The position numbers and the translations under genes are program-made. A model generated the notes under the pieces. The model ran no database searches. It was given only the letters and a program-made list of their open reading frames with translations, and was not told the DNA's origin. A stretch of 64,000 nucleotides of DNA, taken from assembly GCF_001883705.2 (NCBI RefSeq), contig NZ_MDEQ02000002.1, positions 409,498 through 473,497 of the forward strand, read 5' to 3'. This document shows positions 43,302 through 51,928 of the stretch, piece by piece (positions within the stretch are counted from its first letter, which is position 1; the number at the start of each line of letters is the position of its first letter). The stretch is from Burkholderia catarinensis (GTDB taxonomy: Bacteria > Pseudomonadota > Gammaproteobacteria > Burkholderiales > Burkholderiaceae).

Positions 43302-44552
43302 TCAATTGCGCGCCCGCAGACGCCGCGTGCGAAACGTTCCCCAGCCGCTGCTGAAAGCAGACTTCAAGAATGCTGCAAGCCCGCCCTCGTCGGGGCGCGG
43401 CTTTCTACCCCTCGCAATGCGCTTGAGCTGGCGCGTGTACCACAGCACCTCCATGATTCCGAGGCGATCGACAGCCTTGAGGCCGGTACTGATCGGGTGC
43501 ACCTGCTGCAGGCTATCGCGCCCTTGAAGCAAGGCGGCGGGGGCATCGGGATCGATCGCGAGCAGCCGCGCCAAGCCCACCATATCCAGCGCGCTGGAGT
43601 GCAGCGCCGCGTTCATCCCGGCAGCGGTGCGGAAACCACCGGTCACCATGAGTGGCACTTTGACTGCTGCGCGCACCTTCTGGGCAAAATCAAGGAAGTA
43701 GGCTTCGCGGGCCGCGGTGGATTCCTTCTTCGGTTCTTGCATCGCCCCGCTCATGGCAGGCGCCTCATAGGTACCGCCGGAAATCTCGATCAGGTCGATC
43801 CCCGCATCGCTCAACGCGCGGATTGTCTCGATCGATTCCTCTTCCGTAAAACCACCGCGCTGGAAGTCGGCCGAATTGAGCTTGATTCCCACCGGGAAGT
43901 CCGGGCCGACCTGCCGGCGGATTTCCGCATATACGGCCAGTACGAAGCGGCGCCGCTTCTCGGGACTGCCGCCCCATTCGTCGCTGCGGCGGTTGTGGTG
44001 CGGAGAAAGAAATTGGCTGATCAGATAACCGTGTGCTCCATGGATCTCTACGCCACTGAACCCGGCCTTCTTGCAAATAGCCGCGCTGCGCCCGAAGCGT
44101 TCGATGATGTCTTGAATCTCGGACGTGGTCGCTTCGCGCGGTGTCTCGAAGAATGCCGCCATGTCCTCGCGGAAAGGAACCGCAGAGGGCGCCAGGTTGA
44201 AGGCATTCAAACCCTTGGTCGATTGCTTTCCAGGATGGTTAAGCTGCACCCAGATCGACGCCCCTTGCGCGGTTGCAGCCTCCGCCCACTGGCGCAGCAC
44301 GGGCAAGTCTGCCTCGTCTTCGATCACGACATTCCCGGGCTCGCCCAAGGCGCGGCGGTCTATCATCACATTGCCTGTCATGATCAGTCCGAGCCCCGAG
44401 GCAGCCCAGCGTCGGTACAACTGCACCAGGTCCAGAGTTGGGCGATTATCGTAGGTGCCCAGGGTCTCACTCATGGCGGCCTTGGCGAGCCGGTTACGCA
44501 GAGCGCTGCCATTGGGCAGGTGCAGTGGCTGGTTCAGCAGATCTGGTTTCAT
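43302..44552 (-). CDS. Old Yellow Enzyme family NADH:flavin oxidoreductase
   Basis: A 416-residue FMN enzyme. The TIM-barrel motifs are seen in order: PNGSALRNRLAKAAMSE (residues 13-29), IWVQLNHPGKQS near 100 with the substrate-binding His-Pro, GVEIHGAHGYLISQFLSP near 168, VGIKLNSADF near 225 and the C-terminal VTGGFRT/VGLARLL FMN-phosphate region near 300-325. The N-terminal pattern NRLAKAAMSE places it in the group often found with steroid, terpenoid or xenobiotic pathways. It lies six bases after the SCP2-like gene. Two decayed relatives occur in the window, at 50175 and 54352. Confidence 0.9.
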   Translation of the reverse strand: MKPDLLNQPLHLPNGSALRNRLAKAAMSETLGTYDNRPTLDLVQLYRRWAASGLGLIMTGNVMIDRRALGEPGNVVIEDEADLPVLRQWAEAATAQGASIWVQLNHPGKQSTKGLNAFNLAPSAVPFREDMAAFFETPREATTSEIQDIIERFGRSAAICKKAGFSGVEIHGAHGYLISQFLSPHHNRRSDEWGGSPEKRRRFVLAVYAEIRRQVGPDFPVGIKLNSADFQRGGFTEEESIETIRALSDAGIDLIEISGGTYEAPAMSGAMQEPKKESTAAREAYFLDFAQKVRAAVKVPLMVTGGFRTAAGMNAALHSSALDMVGLARLLAIDPDAPAALLQGRDSLQQVHPISTGLKAVDRLGIMEVLWYTRQLKRIARGRKPRPDEGGLAAFLKSAFSSGWGTFRTRRLRARN

Positions 44553-44558
44553 GGCAAC

Positions 44559-44957
44559 TCAGAAGACGGTGCGGTCGTAAGGCAAGACGACTTTCGGAGG
44601 CTGCAGGAACGCCGTAAGGCCCTGGAACCACAACACTTCCCGGAAGTCGCCACTGATGGTCAGGTCTTTACTGCCCACCCCCCTGAGGAAAGCCGCTTGC
44701 GCATCCTTGGCCGACAGAATCTCGAAGCCTTTGGCGGCACTCGTAAAGGTGAGCGTGAATCGAGGAGTCGCTGCCAGTCCCGCAAACGATCGGACGGTGC
44801 CATCTTTGATAACAAAGTAGCGCCCGGCACCCGAAACCGTACGAATCTGGAATACCAGGCTCTTGGACGCGACGTAGCGTGCGGCGTTGGCGTCGCTCCT
44901 GATCTTGCGTCTCAGCATCTGGGCGAATGCCCACAACAGGAACTTGAACTTAAGCAT
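44559..44957 (-). CDS. SCP2-like lipid-binding domain protein
   Basis: A 132-residue cytoplasmic protein. The pattern of a strand-rich core RYFVIKDGTVRSFAGLAATPRFTLTF (positions about 50-75) followed by the helix-strand AAKGFEILSAKDAQAAFLRG resembles the sterol carrier protein 2 fold. Such domains bind lipids or acyl-CoAs. I prefer the ATG at 44957, with AAGGA eight bases upstream; another in-frame ATG at 44966 directly follows the binding site. It lies between a hydrolase gene and an Old Yellow Enzyme gene in one apparent operon, suggesting a hydrophobic substrate. The family call is by pattern and moderately certain. Confidence 0.65.
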   Translation of the reverse strand: MLKFKFLLWAFAQMLRRKIRSDANAARYVASKSLVFQIRTVSGAGRYFVIKDGTVRSFAGLAATPRFTLTFTSAAKGFEILSAKDAQAAFLRGVGSKDLTISGDFREVLWFQGLTAFLQPPKVVLPYDRTVF

Positions 44958-45012
44958 TTCGGGCATCCTTTTGACTTGAGAAAAGTGCGTTCGGACTATG
45001 ACGACCGTCGCG

Positions 45013-45858
45013 TCACTCGCTCAGGAACTGAACTGCGTGACCCAGGAAGCGTTGCGGGTACTGGAACTGCGCGGCGTGGCCGGCGTCCGGGTAAATGAAC
45101 AACTGGGCATTTGGCAGGTTGCGAGCCATGTAGAAGGAGTTAACCGTCGGGACCATCACGTCGTTCACGCCATTGAGGATGAACGTAGGCTGTCGGATGC
45201 CGCGCAGATACGCGAAAGGATCGTCTTCCGAGAGCCTCGGCATGTACAGCATGTTGGCCTCGATCTGTGCGATCGAGACCTCCGGCGAGGATGGCGGATC
45301 TTGGTCGGCTCGCATATGACGCCGTTCCCAGAACTCCCTTGCTGCCTGCTCGGCCTCTGCTGATCGGCCGAAGAACAGGTAGAGGAAGTCTTCGAACACC
45401 GGGACCGGATTGACCGCTGTGGGCAATACGCGCGGCTCCATTTCCGGATTACCCCCGCGCGGCCCGGTGCCGAGCAGCATCAGCTTGCGCACGAGCTTGG
45501 GATGGCGCCAGGTCAGGTCCAGCGCCTGAAACCCGCCCAACGAAAAGCCCAGAACGTCGATTTGCTGCAAGCCGAGTGCGCGAACGAAGGCCGCTGCGTC
45601 ATCGGCCATGTCCTCAATGCGAGTTCGTGGTTGCCCGCCGGAGGAAGCGATGCCGCGACCGTTGTAGAGAATAACTTCGCGGCTTTCGGCAAGACCGTCC
45701 GTCATCAGTGGATCCCAGTTGTCCATGCCGCCGCGGAAGTGCTGCAGGAACAGTAACGGCGGCTGCGAAGAGTCTGCCTTACCCCAGCGGCGGTAGGCGA
45801 ATCGAGTACCTTCGACATCCACGAAGCGCGTGGGTGTAGTGATATGGTTGTCAGTCAT
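45013..45858 (-). CDS. Alpha/beta hydrolase
   Basis: A 281-residue hydrolase. Motifs: FLQHFRGGMDNWDPLMTDGL near residue 42, nucleophile Ser in GFSLGGFQ near 105, acid in NGVNDVMVP near 228 and His in DAGHAAQFQ near 256. AGGTG precedes the ATG at 45858 by six bases; an upstream in-frame ATG at 45879 has no site. It heads a minus-strand run with the SCP2-like and Old Yellow Enzyme genes. It is related to the hydrolases at 41741 and 49121 but differs enough to be an old duplicate. Confidence 0.88.
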   Translation of the reverse strand: MTDNHITTPTRFVDVEGTRFAYRRWGKADSSQPPLLFLQHFRGGMDNWDPLMTDGLAESREVILYNGRGIASSGGQPRTRIEDMADDAAAFVRALGLQQIDVLGFSLGGFQALDLTWRHPKLVRKLMLLGTGPRGGNPEMEPRVLPTAVNPVPVFEDFLYLFFGRSAEAEQAAREFWERRHMRADQDPPSSPEVSIAQIEANMLYMPRLSEDDPFAYLRGIRQPTFILNGVNDVMVPTVNSFYMARNLPNAQLFIYPDAGHAAQFQYPQRFLGHAVQFLSE

Positions 45859-46111
45859 GTTTTCACCTATTGAGGACATGTGTCGAGATGTCGGTCTCGT
45901 CGCCGCAGCTTCGCAGCTTCAATGCGCCAGAAATGCCAAACACTTGTGGCGCAAAGTCCTCGTGGTATGGGTCGCTCCGCCGTTTGCTGCAATTGCTTTA
46001 CTGACCACGGTGACCCTGAAACAACCAGAGGGTGCAGTGTCGGGATGCAAGAAACGGCTTTTTACAGATCAAGTACAGCCTGACTCTCGCCAAAGGCTGA
46101 AACGGCAATAG

Positions 46112-46900
46112 TCAGGCGTTAAGCTGATAGCGCTCGGCCGCGTGTGCTTGTCGAATGTCCGATAACAGTCCCTGGCGAGCGCCATCCAGCGCGTCCCACC
46201 GCCCGGCTACGTGCAGCGGCGGGATCGTGACCAGTTCGCGACGGTCGAACCCGATCAGTGCCGCATCAACCAACTCTCCGACTTCCATCACCTCGGGCAG
46301 CGTGTTCACGTCGACCCCGGCGCGCTCCCAGATCTCCGTGCGCGTCGCCGCCGGCAGTACGGCTTGCACGTACACCCCCTTGGGCGACAACTCGAGGTTC
46401 AGGCCCTGCGACAGGAACAGCACGAATGCCTTGGTCGCGCCGTAGATCGACATGCCGAACTCGGGCGCGAAACCCACCACCGAGCCAATGTTGACGATCG
46501 AGCCATTACCGGACTGCACAAAACGTGGCGCGACCGCGGCTGCAAGCCTCGTCAGCGCCGTCGTGTTGAGCGTGATCAGGCGTTCGATGCTGTCAGGGGT
46601 TTGCTGCAGGAAGCCGCCCGGCTGAGCCACGCCGGCATTGTTGATCAGAATTCCTATTCGATCGTCATCGCGCAGACGAGCCTCGAGCGCGGACAGATCG
46701 GTGGACTGGGTCAGGTCGGACTGCAGCACTTCTACGGCCACACCGCTTTCCTCACGCAGGCGCGCTGCCAAGGCATCAAGTCGCGCCTTGTCACGGGCGA
46801 CAAGGACGAGGTCATGGCCACGCCGAGCGAAGCGCTCGGCATAGGTGGCACCGATGCCGCTGGAGGCGCCGGTGATGAGGACTGTCGGAAGCGTGGTCAT
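46112..46900 (-). CDS. SDR family oxidoreductase
   Basis: A 262-residue classical short-chain dehydrogenase. Cofactor loop TGASSGIG (residues 10-17), INNAGVAQPGG near residue 85, catalytic Ser in NIGSVVGFAPEFG near 138 and Tyr-x3-Lys in SIYGATKAFV near 150. AAAGGA stands nine bases before the ATG at 46900. It is followed on the same strand by a hydrolase gene 250 bases downstream and preceded by an alkene reductase gene 56 bases upstream. The YqjQ/DltE-like subtype has broad substrate range; the true substrate is unknown. Confidence 0.9.
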   Translation of the reverse strand: MTTLPTVLITGASSGIGATYAERFARRGHDLVLVARDKARLDALAARLREESGVAVEVLQSDLTQSTDLSALEARLRDDDRIGILINNAGVAQPGGFLQQTPDSIERLITLNTTALTRLAAAVAPRFVQSGNGSIVNIGSVVGFAPEFGMSIYGATKAFVLFLSQGLNLELSPKGVYVQAVLPAATRTEIWERAGVDVNTLPEVMEVGELVDAALIGFDRRELVTIPPLHVAGRWDALDGARQGLLSDIRQAHAAERYQLNA

Positions 46901-46956
46901 GGGTACTTTCCTTTGCAAGGGTTCTTCTGGCGGAGGCTCAGTCAAGGGTGCGGGCC

Positions 46957-48039
46957 TTAGCTGGAGATCGTCGGGTAATCGATGTAGCCCGCCGCGCCGC
47001 CGCCATAGAGCGTCGCCGGGTTGAGCTGCGTCAGGGGTGCGCCGTGCTTCAGGCGTTCGACCAGGTCCGGGTTGCTGATAAACGGACGGCCGAACGCGAA
47101 CAAGTCGGCTCTGCCCTCATTGAGTTGAGTAGTGGCGAATTCCACGTCGTAGCCGTTGTTGGCCAGATAGGTCTGCTTGAAAAGGCGGCGCAGCGCGTCA
47201 TAGTCGAACGCCGCCACATCGCGTGGGCCGCCAGTCGCGCCTTCGACCACGTGCAAATAGACGATGCCCTGGGCGCTGAGCTGTTCGGCGATGTAGTCGT
47301 ACTGCGCTTGCGGATCGCTGCAGGAAATGCCGTTGGCCGGCGAAACGGGCGAGATGCGCACGCCAGTGCGTTCGGCGCCGATTTCCTTGACCACTGCGGT
47401 GACCACTTCCAGCAGCAGGCGCGCACGGTTCTCGATCGAGCCGCCGTAGTCGTCGGTGCGCTGGTTGGCTCCGTCCTTGATGAACTGCTCCAGCAAATAT
47501 CCGTTGGCGCCGTGAATTTCCACGCCGTCGAAACCGGCGGCAATAGCGTTGGCCGCAGCCTGTCGAAAGTCGCTCACGATGCCCGGCAGCTCGGCGAGTT
47601 CCAGGGCGCGCGGCTCGGACACGTCGGCAAATCCGTTGTTGACGAAGGTTTTCGTCTCGGCGCGGATGGCGGAAGGCGCGACCGGCGCCGTACCGCCAGG
47701 TTGCAGGTCAGTGTGCGAGACGCGGCCCACATGCCAGAGCTGCACGAAGATGCGTCCACCCTTGGCATGCACGGCGTCCGTGACCTTACGCCAGCCAGCG
47801 ATCTGCTCGGGCGTGTACAGGCCGGGAGTGTCCTGATAGCCCTGGGCCTGGGCCGAAACCTGAGTGGCCTCGGTGATGATCAGGCCGGCCGAGGCGCGCT
47901 GGGCGTAGTAGGTCGCGGCAAGCTCGCTGGGCACCAGCCCGGCGCCGGCACGGTTGCGGGTCAGCGGTGCCATGACGATGCGATTGGTGAGCGTCAGGCC
48001 GCCGAGGGCGTACGGCTCGAAAAGCGTTTTCTCTGACAT
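46957..48039 (-). CDS. nemA: Alkene reductase, NemA-type Old Yellow Enzyme
   Basis: A 360-residue FMN enzyme. It starts with the NemA/XenB-type motif LTLTNRIVMAPLTRNRAG (residues 15-32). Others: FVQLWHVGRVSH near residue 98, GVEIHGANGYLLEQFIKD near 172 with the His-x2-Asn pair that binds substrate, and GRADLFAFGRPFISNPD near 318. It reduces activated alkenes, nitro esters or N-ethylmaleimide in relatives. It is divergent from a TetR gene, the standard nemR-nemA arrangement, with two palindromic candidate operators between them. Confidence 0.88.
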   Translation of the reverse strand: MSEKTLFEPYALGGLTLTNRIVMAPLTRNRAGAGLVPSELAATYYAQRASAGLIITEATQVSAQAQGYQDTPGLYTPEQIAGWRKVTDAVHAKGGRIFVQLWHVGRVSHTDLQPGGTAPVAPSAIRAETKTFVNNGFADVSEPRALELAELPGIVSDFRQAAANAIAAGFDGVEIHGANGYLLEQFIKDGANQRTDDYGGSIENRARLLLEVVTAVVKEIGAERTGVRISPVSPANGISCSDPQAQYDYIAEQLSAQGIVYLHVVEGATGGPRDVAAFDYDALRRLFKQTYLANNGYDVEFATTQLNEGRADLFAFGRPFISNPDLVERLKHGAPLTQLNPATLYGGGAAGYIDYPTISS

Positions 48040-48072
48040 GTCGTTCCGGAGTCGGGTGGTGGGAATGGCTTA

Positions 48073-48124
48073 ATGATGACGATCATAATCTAACGTGTCA
48101 AGGCTTTGATGACGACCGACATCA
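48073..48124. promoter_or_regulatory. Candidate TetR operators between nemA-type and tetR genes
   Basis: Two inverted repeats lie in the 130-base divergent gap: ATGAT-GACG-ATCAT at 48073..48086 and the imperfect palindrome TGATG-N8-CATCA at 48107..48124. Both share GATGACGAYC. A promoter-like TATAGT follows at about 48127. The position fits a repressor controlling both genes. Confidence 0.6.
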
Positions 48125-48171
48125 ATGTATAGTCAGGCCATCAGACAGGAACGCGCCCACGGAGAGGAAAA

Positions 48172-48801
48172 GTGAAAGTCACCAAGGCACAGGCACAGGC
48201 CAACCGGGCCCACGTTGTTGAAACAGCGTCGACGCTATTCAGGGAGCGCGGTTTTGATGGGGTCGGAGTCGCTGATCTGATGGGCGCAGCTGGGTTCACC
48301 CACGGCGGCTTCTACAAGCACTTCAGCTCAAAGGCCGATCTGATGGCGGAATCGGCGGCCTGCGGCATGGCGCAGACCGTTGCGCTGTCGGCTGGGGTGG
48401 ACGCATCGGAGTTCGTGCGACTGTATCTCGCGCGCGAGCACCGCGACTCGCGCGCAACCGGCTGCACGATGGCTGCGCTGGGTGGGGATGCCGCGCGTCA
48501 ACCCGAAGCGGTCCGGGCCACATTCGCGGACGGCATCGAAAGGCTGCTGGCGGCGCTAAGCCAAGAACGAGGTTCGTCAGACGGCGCAGACTCGGCGGAG
48601 GCGCGAGCCAACTGCCTCGACATCATGGCGCATGCGGTCGGCGCCATTGTGTTGTCGCGCGCGTGCCCGGATGATTCCCCACTGGCCGACGAAATCCTGA
48701 CGGTATGCCGCGACAAGATTCTCGCGACCCTGGGCCCGTCCGCGACAGCGCGCGAACCGGGCCGCAATCATGGTAACGACAGCTCCGCCAAGTCAAATTG
48801 A
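48172..48801 (+). CDS. TetR family regulator, NemR/AcuR-like
   Basis: A 209-residue repressor. The helix-turn-helix VGVADLMGAAGFTHGGFYKHFSS is at about residues 30-52, the same THGGFY class as the TetR protein at 42675. The C-terminal domain has CTMAALGGDAARQ near residue 98, a cysteine position that in related regulators senses electrophiles. GAGAGG precedes the GTG start. It is divergent from the alkene reductase gene and is most likely its repressor. Confidence 0.9.
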   Translation: MKVTKAQAQANRAHVVETASTLFRERGFDGVGVADLMGAAGFTHGGFYKHFSSKADLMAESAACGMAQTVALSAGVDASEFVRLYLAREHRDSRATGCTMAALGGDAARQPEAVRATFADGIERLLAALSQERGSSDGADSAEARANCLDIMAHAVGAIVLSRACPDDSPLADEILTVCRDKILATLGPSATAREPGRNHGNDSSAKSN

Positions 48802-48886
48802 CACCGGGCGCCGATGGCCGCCGTGGAAGGTGTTGGAGTTCATGGAATACAAGGGCTCCGACAACTGATGTTCCCTGCGGGGCCGA

Positions 48887-49063
48887 CTATCGTTCTCTTC
48901 TTTTATCATTCGGCTCCAAACCGTCCATGACCCACGCGTGGATAGCCGTTAACGTTCCAAGATCAAGGTCTTTGGCGTCGGTCGCGCCGAAATATTGAAC
49001 CCATTTTTTAAATATATCGGCCTGCCTCTCGGCAGATATGTGACGACGAGAAGTGTCAGTCAT
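48887..49063 (-). CDS. Small 58-residue protein downstream of a secreted hydrolase
   Basis: A short gene with AAGGA seven bases before the ATG at 49063. The product begins MTDTSRRHISAERQAD and ends LEPNDKRRER, with a helix IFKKWVQYFG and a second helix LTAIHAWVMDG between. It is charged and soluble. It lies 57 bases after the hydrolase gene on the same strand. The good binding site, balanced composition and context support a real gene, although I recognise no family. Possibly the remainder of a longer nuclear-transport-factor-like or SCP-type partner, but I cannot show that. Confidence 0.6.
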   Translation of the reverse strand: MTDTSRRHISAERQADIFKKWVQYFGATDAKDLDLGTLTAIHAWVMDGLEPNDKRRER

Positions 49064-49120
49064 GTTGGCGTCCTTATGATTGGTGCTGTTCGAGCGCCCT
49101 TGTGGGCGCTATCTTCAAAC

Positions 49121-50089
49121 TTATTGGCCAAGGAACTCGAGCGCCTTCGGCACGAAGTCGGCATAGAACTGAAACACCCCGCCATGGCCCGAATCAGGGT
49201 AGATGATGAGCATGCTGTTCGGCAGGCGCCGCGCCAGATCTTCCGAGTTCTTGCTTGGGACCATCCGATCGCTATCGCCGTTGACAACTAACACCGGGTT
49301 CTGCACCAGCGATAGGTTCTCTGGCTCTTTCCGGCCCCATGCGCGAATCGCCTCCAATTGAGCCAGAAAAGCGGTCATGGAGATTTTCTTGTCGCGGTTT
49401 TCCGAACGCTCCGTCAAACGCGCCAGAAACGCCTTTCCAGCTTCGATACCGTTTGGCGTACGAGTGAAGAACAGATATTGCTTCGGATCCTGGCCGGTGA
49501 GGAAACCTCGAAGCATGTCGTAAAAGGTAACGCTGGTCACGGCACTGATGCCTTCCCCACCGGCAGGACCCGTTCCCGCGAGAATAATCTTGCGGACGAG
49601 TTGCGGCTGCTTCAGCACGACTTCCTGGGCAACCATGCCGCCCATCGAAAAGCCAAAAAGATCGACCTTCGTGAACCCCATGGCCTTGATGAAGTTGATG
49701 GCATCATCGGCCATCTGCTCAATCGAATTCGATGGTGCGCCACTGGAAGCGCCGACACCACGATTGTCGAACGTGACCACGTGATGCTCCGCCGCGAGGC
49801 CGTCCACCACCCGGGGGTCCCAATTGTCTAGCACGGCAGCCAAGTGGGTAAGGAAGATCACCGGTGTGCCAACATGTTCCTTCCCAAGCTCCCGATACGC
49901 GAAATCCACTCCGCCTGCAGTGATGGTCTGCGTTGGCACGTCCTTCCAGCTGACTTCGAGTTCCCGTTGCTGTATCGGCGTACTCGTCTTCTCGTTATCT
50001 GACGATAACTCGACTGCCCGAACCGGCGAGGAAATGAGCGTTGCGGCCAGGGCTAGTCCGACGACACCTGACTTCAATAGATGACGCAT
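49121..50089 (-). CDS. Exported alpha/beta hydrolase
   Basis: A 322-residue hydrolase with an N-terminal signal peptide (residues 1-25: HLLKSGVVGLALAATLISSPVRA), so it probably acts in the periplasm. Motifs: FLTHLAAVLDNWDPRVVDGL near residue 80, nucleophile in GFSMGG near 139, acid in NGDSDRMVP near 268, His in DSGHGGVFQ near 298. The mature part is close to the cytoplasmic hydrolase at 41741. I use the ATG at 50089, with GGAG about nine bases upstream; an ATG at 50110 is possible. The small gene at 48887 follows and the Old Yellow Enzyme fragment lies just upstream. Confidence 0.86.
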   Translation of the reverse strand: MRHLLKSGVVGLALAATLISSPVRAVELSSDNEKTSTPIQQRELEVSWKDVPTQTITAGGVDFAYRELGKEHVGTPVIFLTHLAAVLDNWDPRVVDGLAAEHHVVTFDNRGVGASSGAPSNSIEQMADDAINFIKAMGFTKVDLFGFSMGGMVAQEVVLKQPQLVRKIILAGTGPAGGEGISAVTSVTFYDMLRGFLTGQDPKQYLFFTRTPNGIEAGKAFLARLTERSENRDKKISMTAFLAQLEAIRAWGRKEPENLSLVQNPVLVVNGDSDRMVPSKNSEDLARRLPNSMLIIYPDSGHGGVFQFYADFVPKALEFLGQ

Positions 50090-50174
50090 TGCATTGATCT
50101 CCATGATCATTCTTTGACGACGCCAATAGCGGAAAAATCGTGTCAGCGATCAAACCCGCATGTACTTGGTGCGA

Positions 50175-50266
50175 TACCTGAAGCTGCCCAGCGCCTCACT
50201 CATGGACGACTTGGCGAGACCGTTGTGGAGCACGCTGCCATTGGGAAGGCTCAAGGGCTCGTTCAA
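50175..50266 (-). pseudogene. N-terminal fragment of an Old Yellow Enzyme gene
   Basis: Translating the minus strand gives LNEPLSLPNGSVLHNGLAKS followed by SMSEALGSF, which aligns with residues 5-33 of the Old Yellow Enzyme encoded at 43302 (LNQPLHLPNGSALRNRLAKA, SETLGTY). The start codon is missing and the rest of the gene is gone. It lies between the GMC oxidoreductase stop and the exported hydrolase start. Confidence 0.8.
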
Positions 50267-50275
50267 CGGGGGGCG

Positions 50276-51928
50276 TTAGTTGTATGCGGAGTGGTCATAG
50301 GAGACACTCGGAAGATGGGGAACGTGCGACGACTTCGCTGGAATGTGGGACATCGCGTGCTCAGTCAGCGCGGTGATAGTGAGACTGGGATTCACACCAA
50401 GGTTGGCACTGAGCATCGAGCCGTCACAGATCAGCAAATTTTGATAACCGAAGACGTGGTTCTGCGCGTCCATCACGCCGCGCTCGGGCGAGTCCGCCAT
50501 TGCGCATCCGCCCATGCAATGCGCCGTGGTCGGAATGTTGAATAGAATTTCCGTCAGCAACGTCGTCGGGATGCCGCCCAGCGCCTTCGCCCCCTTTTCA
50601 ACAAAGTTGTTGGCTTCAGGGATGAAGGTAGGGATCGGGCCGCCTTCAGTGCACAATTGCTTGCCAAACGGCCAATACCAGCGACGCTTGAACTGCATGT
50701 TGATAAAGGCGTCCACCGTCTGCATGACAACGAACAGTATGGTCTGGCGTGCAAATCCGAAGGGGTTATGCACGCGTATTGCTTTCACCGGATGTGTTAC
50801 CAGCGTCCATAGCCAGGTAAAAATCCGTGTCCATCCGGCACGCCCGCCAGATAGTAAGGTCATCATCAGACCTGTAGCGTCCGAACCTTCCGGATAGCGC
50901 ACCGCGCCGATGTGCGTCCGTTCGTCGATATAGACGCCGGCGCCACCGGCTACGCCGAGCGACATGCTCTTGTCTTTGGCCGGAAAGCGCACGCCAACGA
51001 GAGACTCGGCATTTGTGCGCACGCGCTTGCCGAGGTCATCACTGATGCGCGGTAGGGAGCCGCTCTGCTTGAGCCGGAACAACAATTCCATTGTGCCCAA
51101 CGAGGACGCGGCAAATACCACCCCGCGGCAGCGGAAGCTGCGTCGTTGCTTATTGAACCAGGTGGTCGAGCGCTCAGTGAAGACTTCGTAGCCGTTGCTT
51201 CCGTCTTCCTTGCCGTCGAGTGGGCGCACGTCCACCACCCTGGTTTCGGCAAAAACCTGCGCTCCACGTTTCTCAGCAAAATAAAGATAGTTCTTGTCGA
51301 GCGTATTCTTGGCGTTGTGCTTGCAACCCACCATGCAGCCACCGCAACCGACGCACGTCCCGCGCTCCGGACCGTCGCCGTCGAAGTAGGGATCGGCATA
51401 GGTTTTGCCGCCGGCCTCACCTTCTGGCGCGAAGAACGTCGCCACACGGCCGTTGTGAAACGTATTGCCTACGCCCTGCAAGTCCGCCATCTTCTTGAGC
51501 CGAAAATCGGCCTCGCCCAGAATTTGGTTCTCGGTTACGCCGAGCATTCGTTCCGCCATGGCGTAGTACTGGGGCATGACGCGTTTCCAGTCCTTCAGGC
51601 CTGCCCACGAGCCCTCGTCCCACACCTTGTCGGGCGGTACCAGTAAGGCGTTCGCGTATGTGATGGAACCACCGCCGACTGCATTTCCGCTCAAGACCAT
51701 GACGTGGCGGAACAAACGCATGTTGTAGAAACCGAACATTTTCAAACCAGGTCGCCACATCCAGCGCCGCGCGTCCCAGTTGGTCTTGGGAAAATCCTCT
51801 GCAGTCCAACGCCGCCCCATCTCCATCACACCAACCGAATAGCCTTTTTCAGTGAGGCGGCAGGCGGACACGCTACCACCGAAACCCGAACCGATGACGA
51901 TGTAGTCAAAATCATATGAAGTACTCAT
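50276..51928 (-). CDS. GMC oxidoreductase, cholesterol-oxidase-like, with cysteine cluster
   Basis: A 550-residue FAD enzyme. The dinucleotide motif GSGFGGSVSACRL is at residues 13-25 and GNAVGGGSITYANAL near 83. A ferredoxin-like cysteine cluster CVGCGGCMVGC (C-x2-C-x2-C-x3-C) is near residue 192. The C-terminal active site is TAHCMGGCAMAD near 468, then GSMLSANLGVNPSLTITAL near 505. This is the cholesterol-oxidase-like branch that oxidises lipophilic or cyclic alcohols; the cysteines could hold an iron-sulfur cluster for electron transfer. It has no twin-arginine signal. The neighbours suggest a pathway with Old Yellow Enzyme and hydrolase steps. Confidence 0.88.
   Translation of the reverse strand: MSTSYDFDYIVIGSGFGGSVSACRLTEKGYSVGVMEMGRRWTAEDFPKTNWDARRWMWRPGLKMFGFYNMRLFRHVMVLSGNAVGGGSITYANALLVPPDKVWDEGSWAGLKDWKRVMPQYYAMAERMLGVTENQILGEADFRLKKMADLQGVGNTFHNGRVATFFAPEGEAGGKTYADPYFDGDGPERGTCVGCGGCMVGCKHNAKNTLDKNYLYFAEKRGAQVFAETRVVDVRPLDGKEDGSNGYEVFTERSTTWFNKQRRSFRCRGVVFAASSLGTMELLFRLKQSGSLPRISDDLGKRVRTNAESLVGVRFPAKDKSMSLGVAGGAGVYIDERTHIGAVRYPEGSDATGLMMTLLSGGRAGWTRIFTWLWTLVTHPVKAIRVHNPFGFARQTILFVVMQTVDAFINMQFKRRWYWPFGKQLCTEGGPIPTFIPEANNFVEKGAKALGGIPTTLLTEILFNIPTTAHCMGGCAMADSPERGVMDAQNHVFGYQNLLICDGSMLSANLGVNPSLTITALTEHAMSHIPAKSSHVPHLPSVSYDHSAYN

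Noticed and set aside
42696..45098. 800-codon plus-strand open frame
   Set aside because: Shadow of the TetR, Old Yellow Enzyme and SCP2-like genes on the minus strand.
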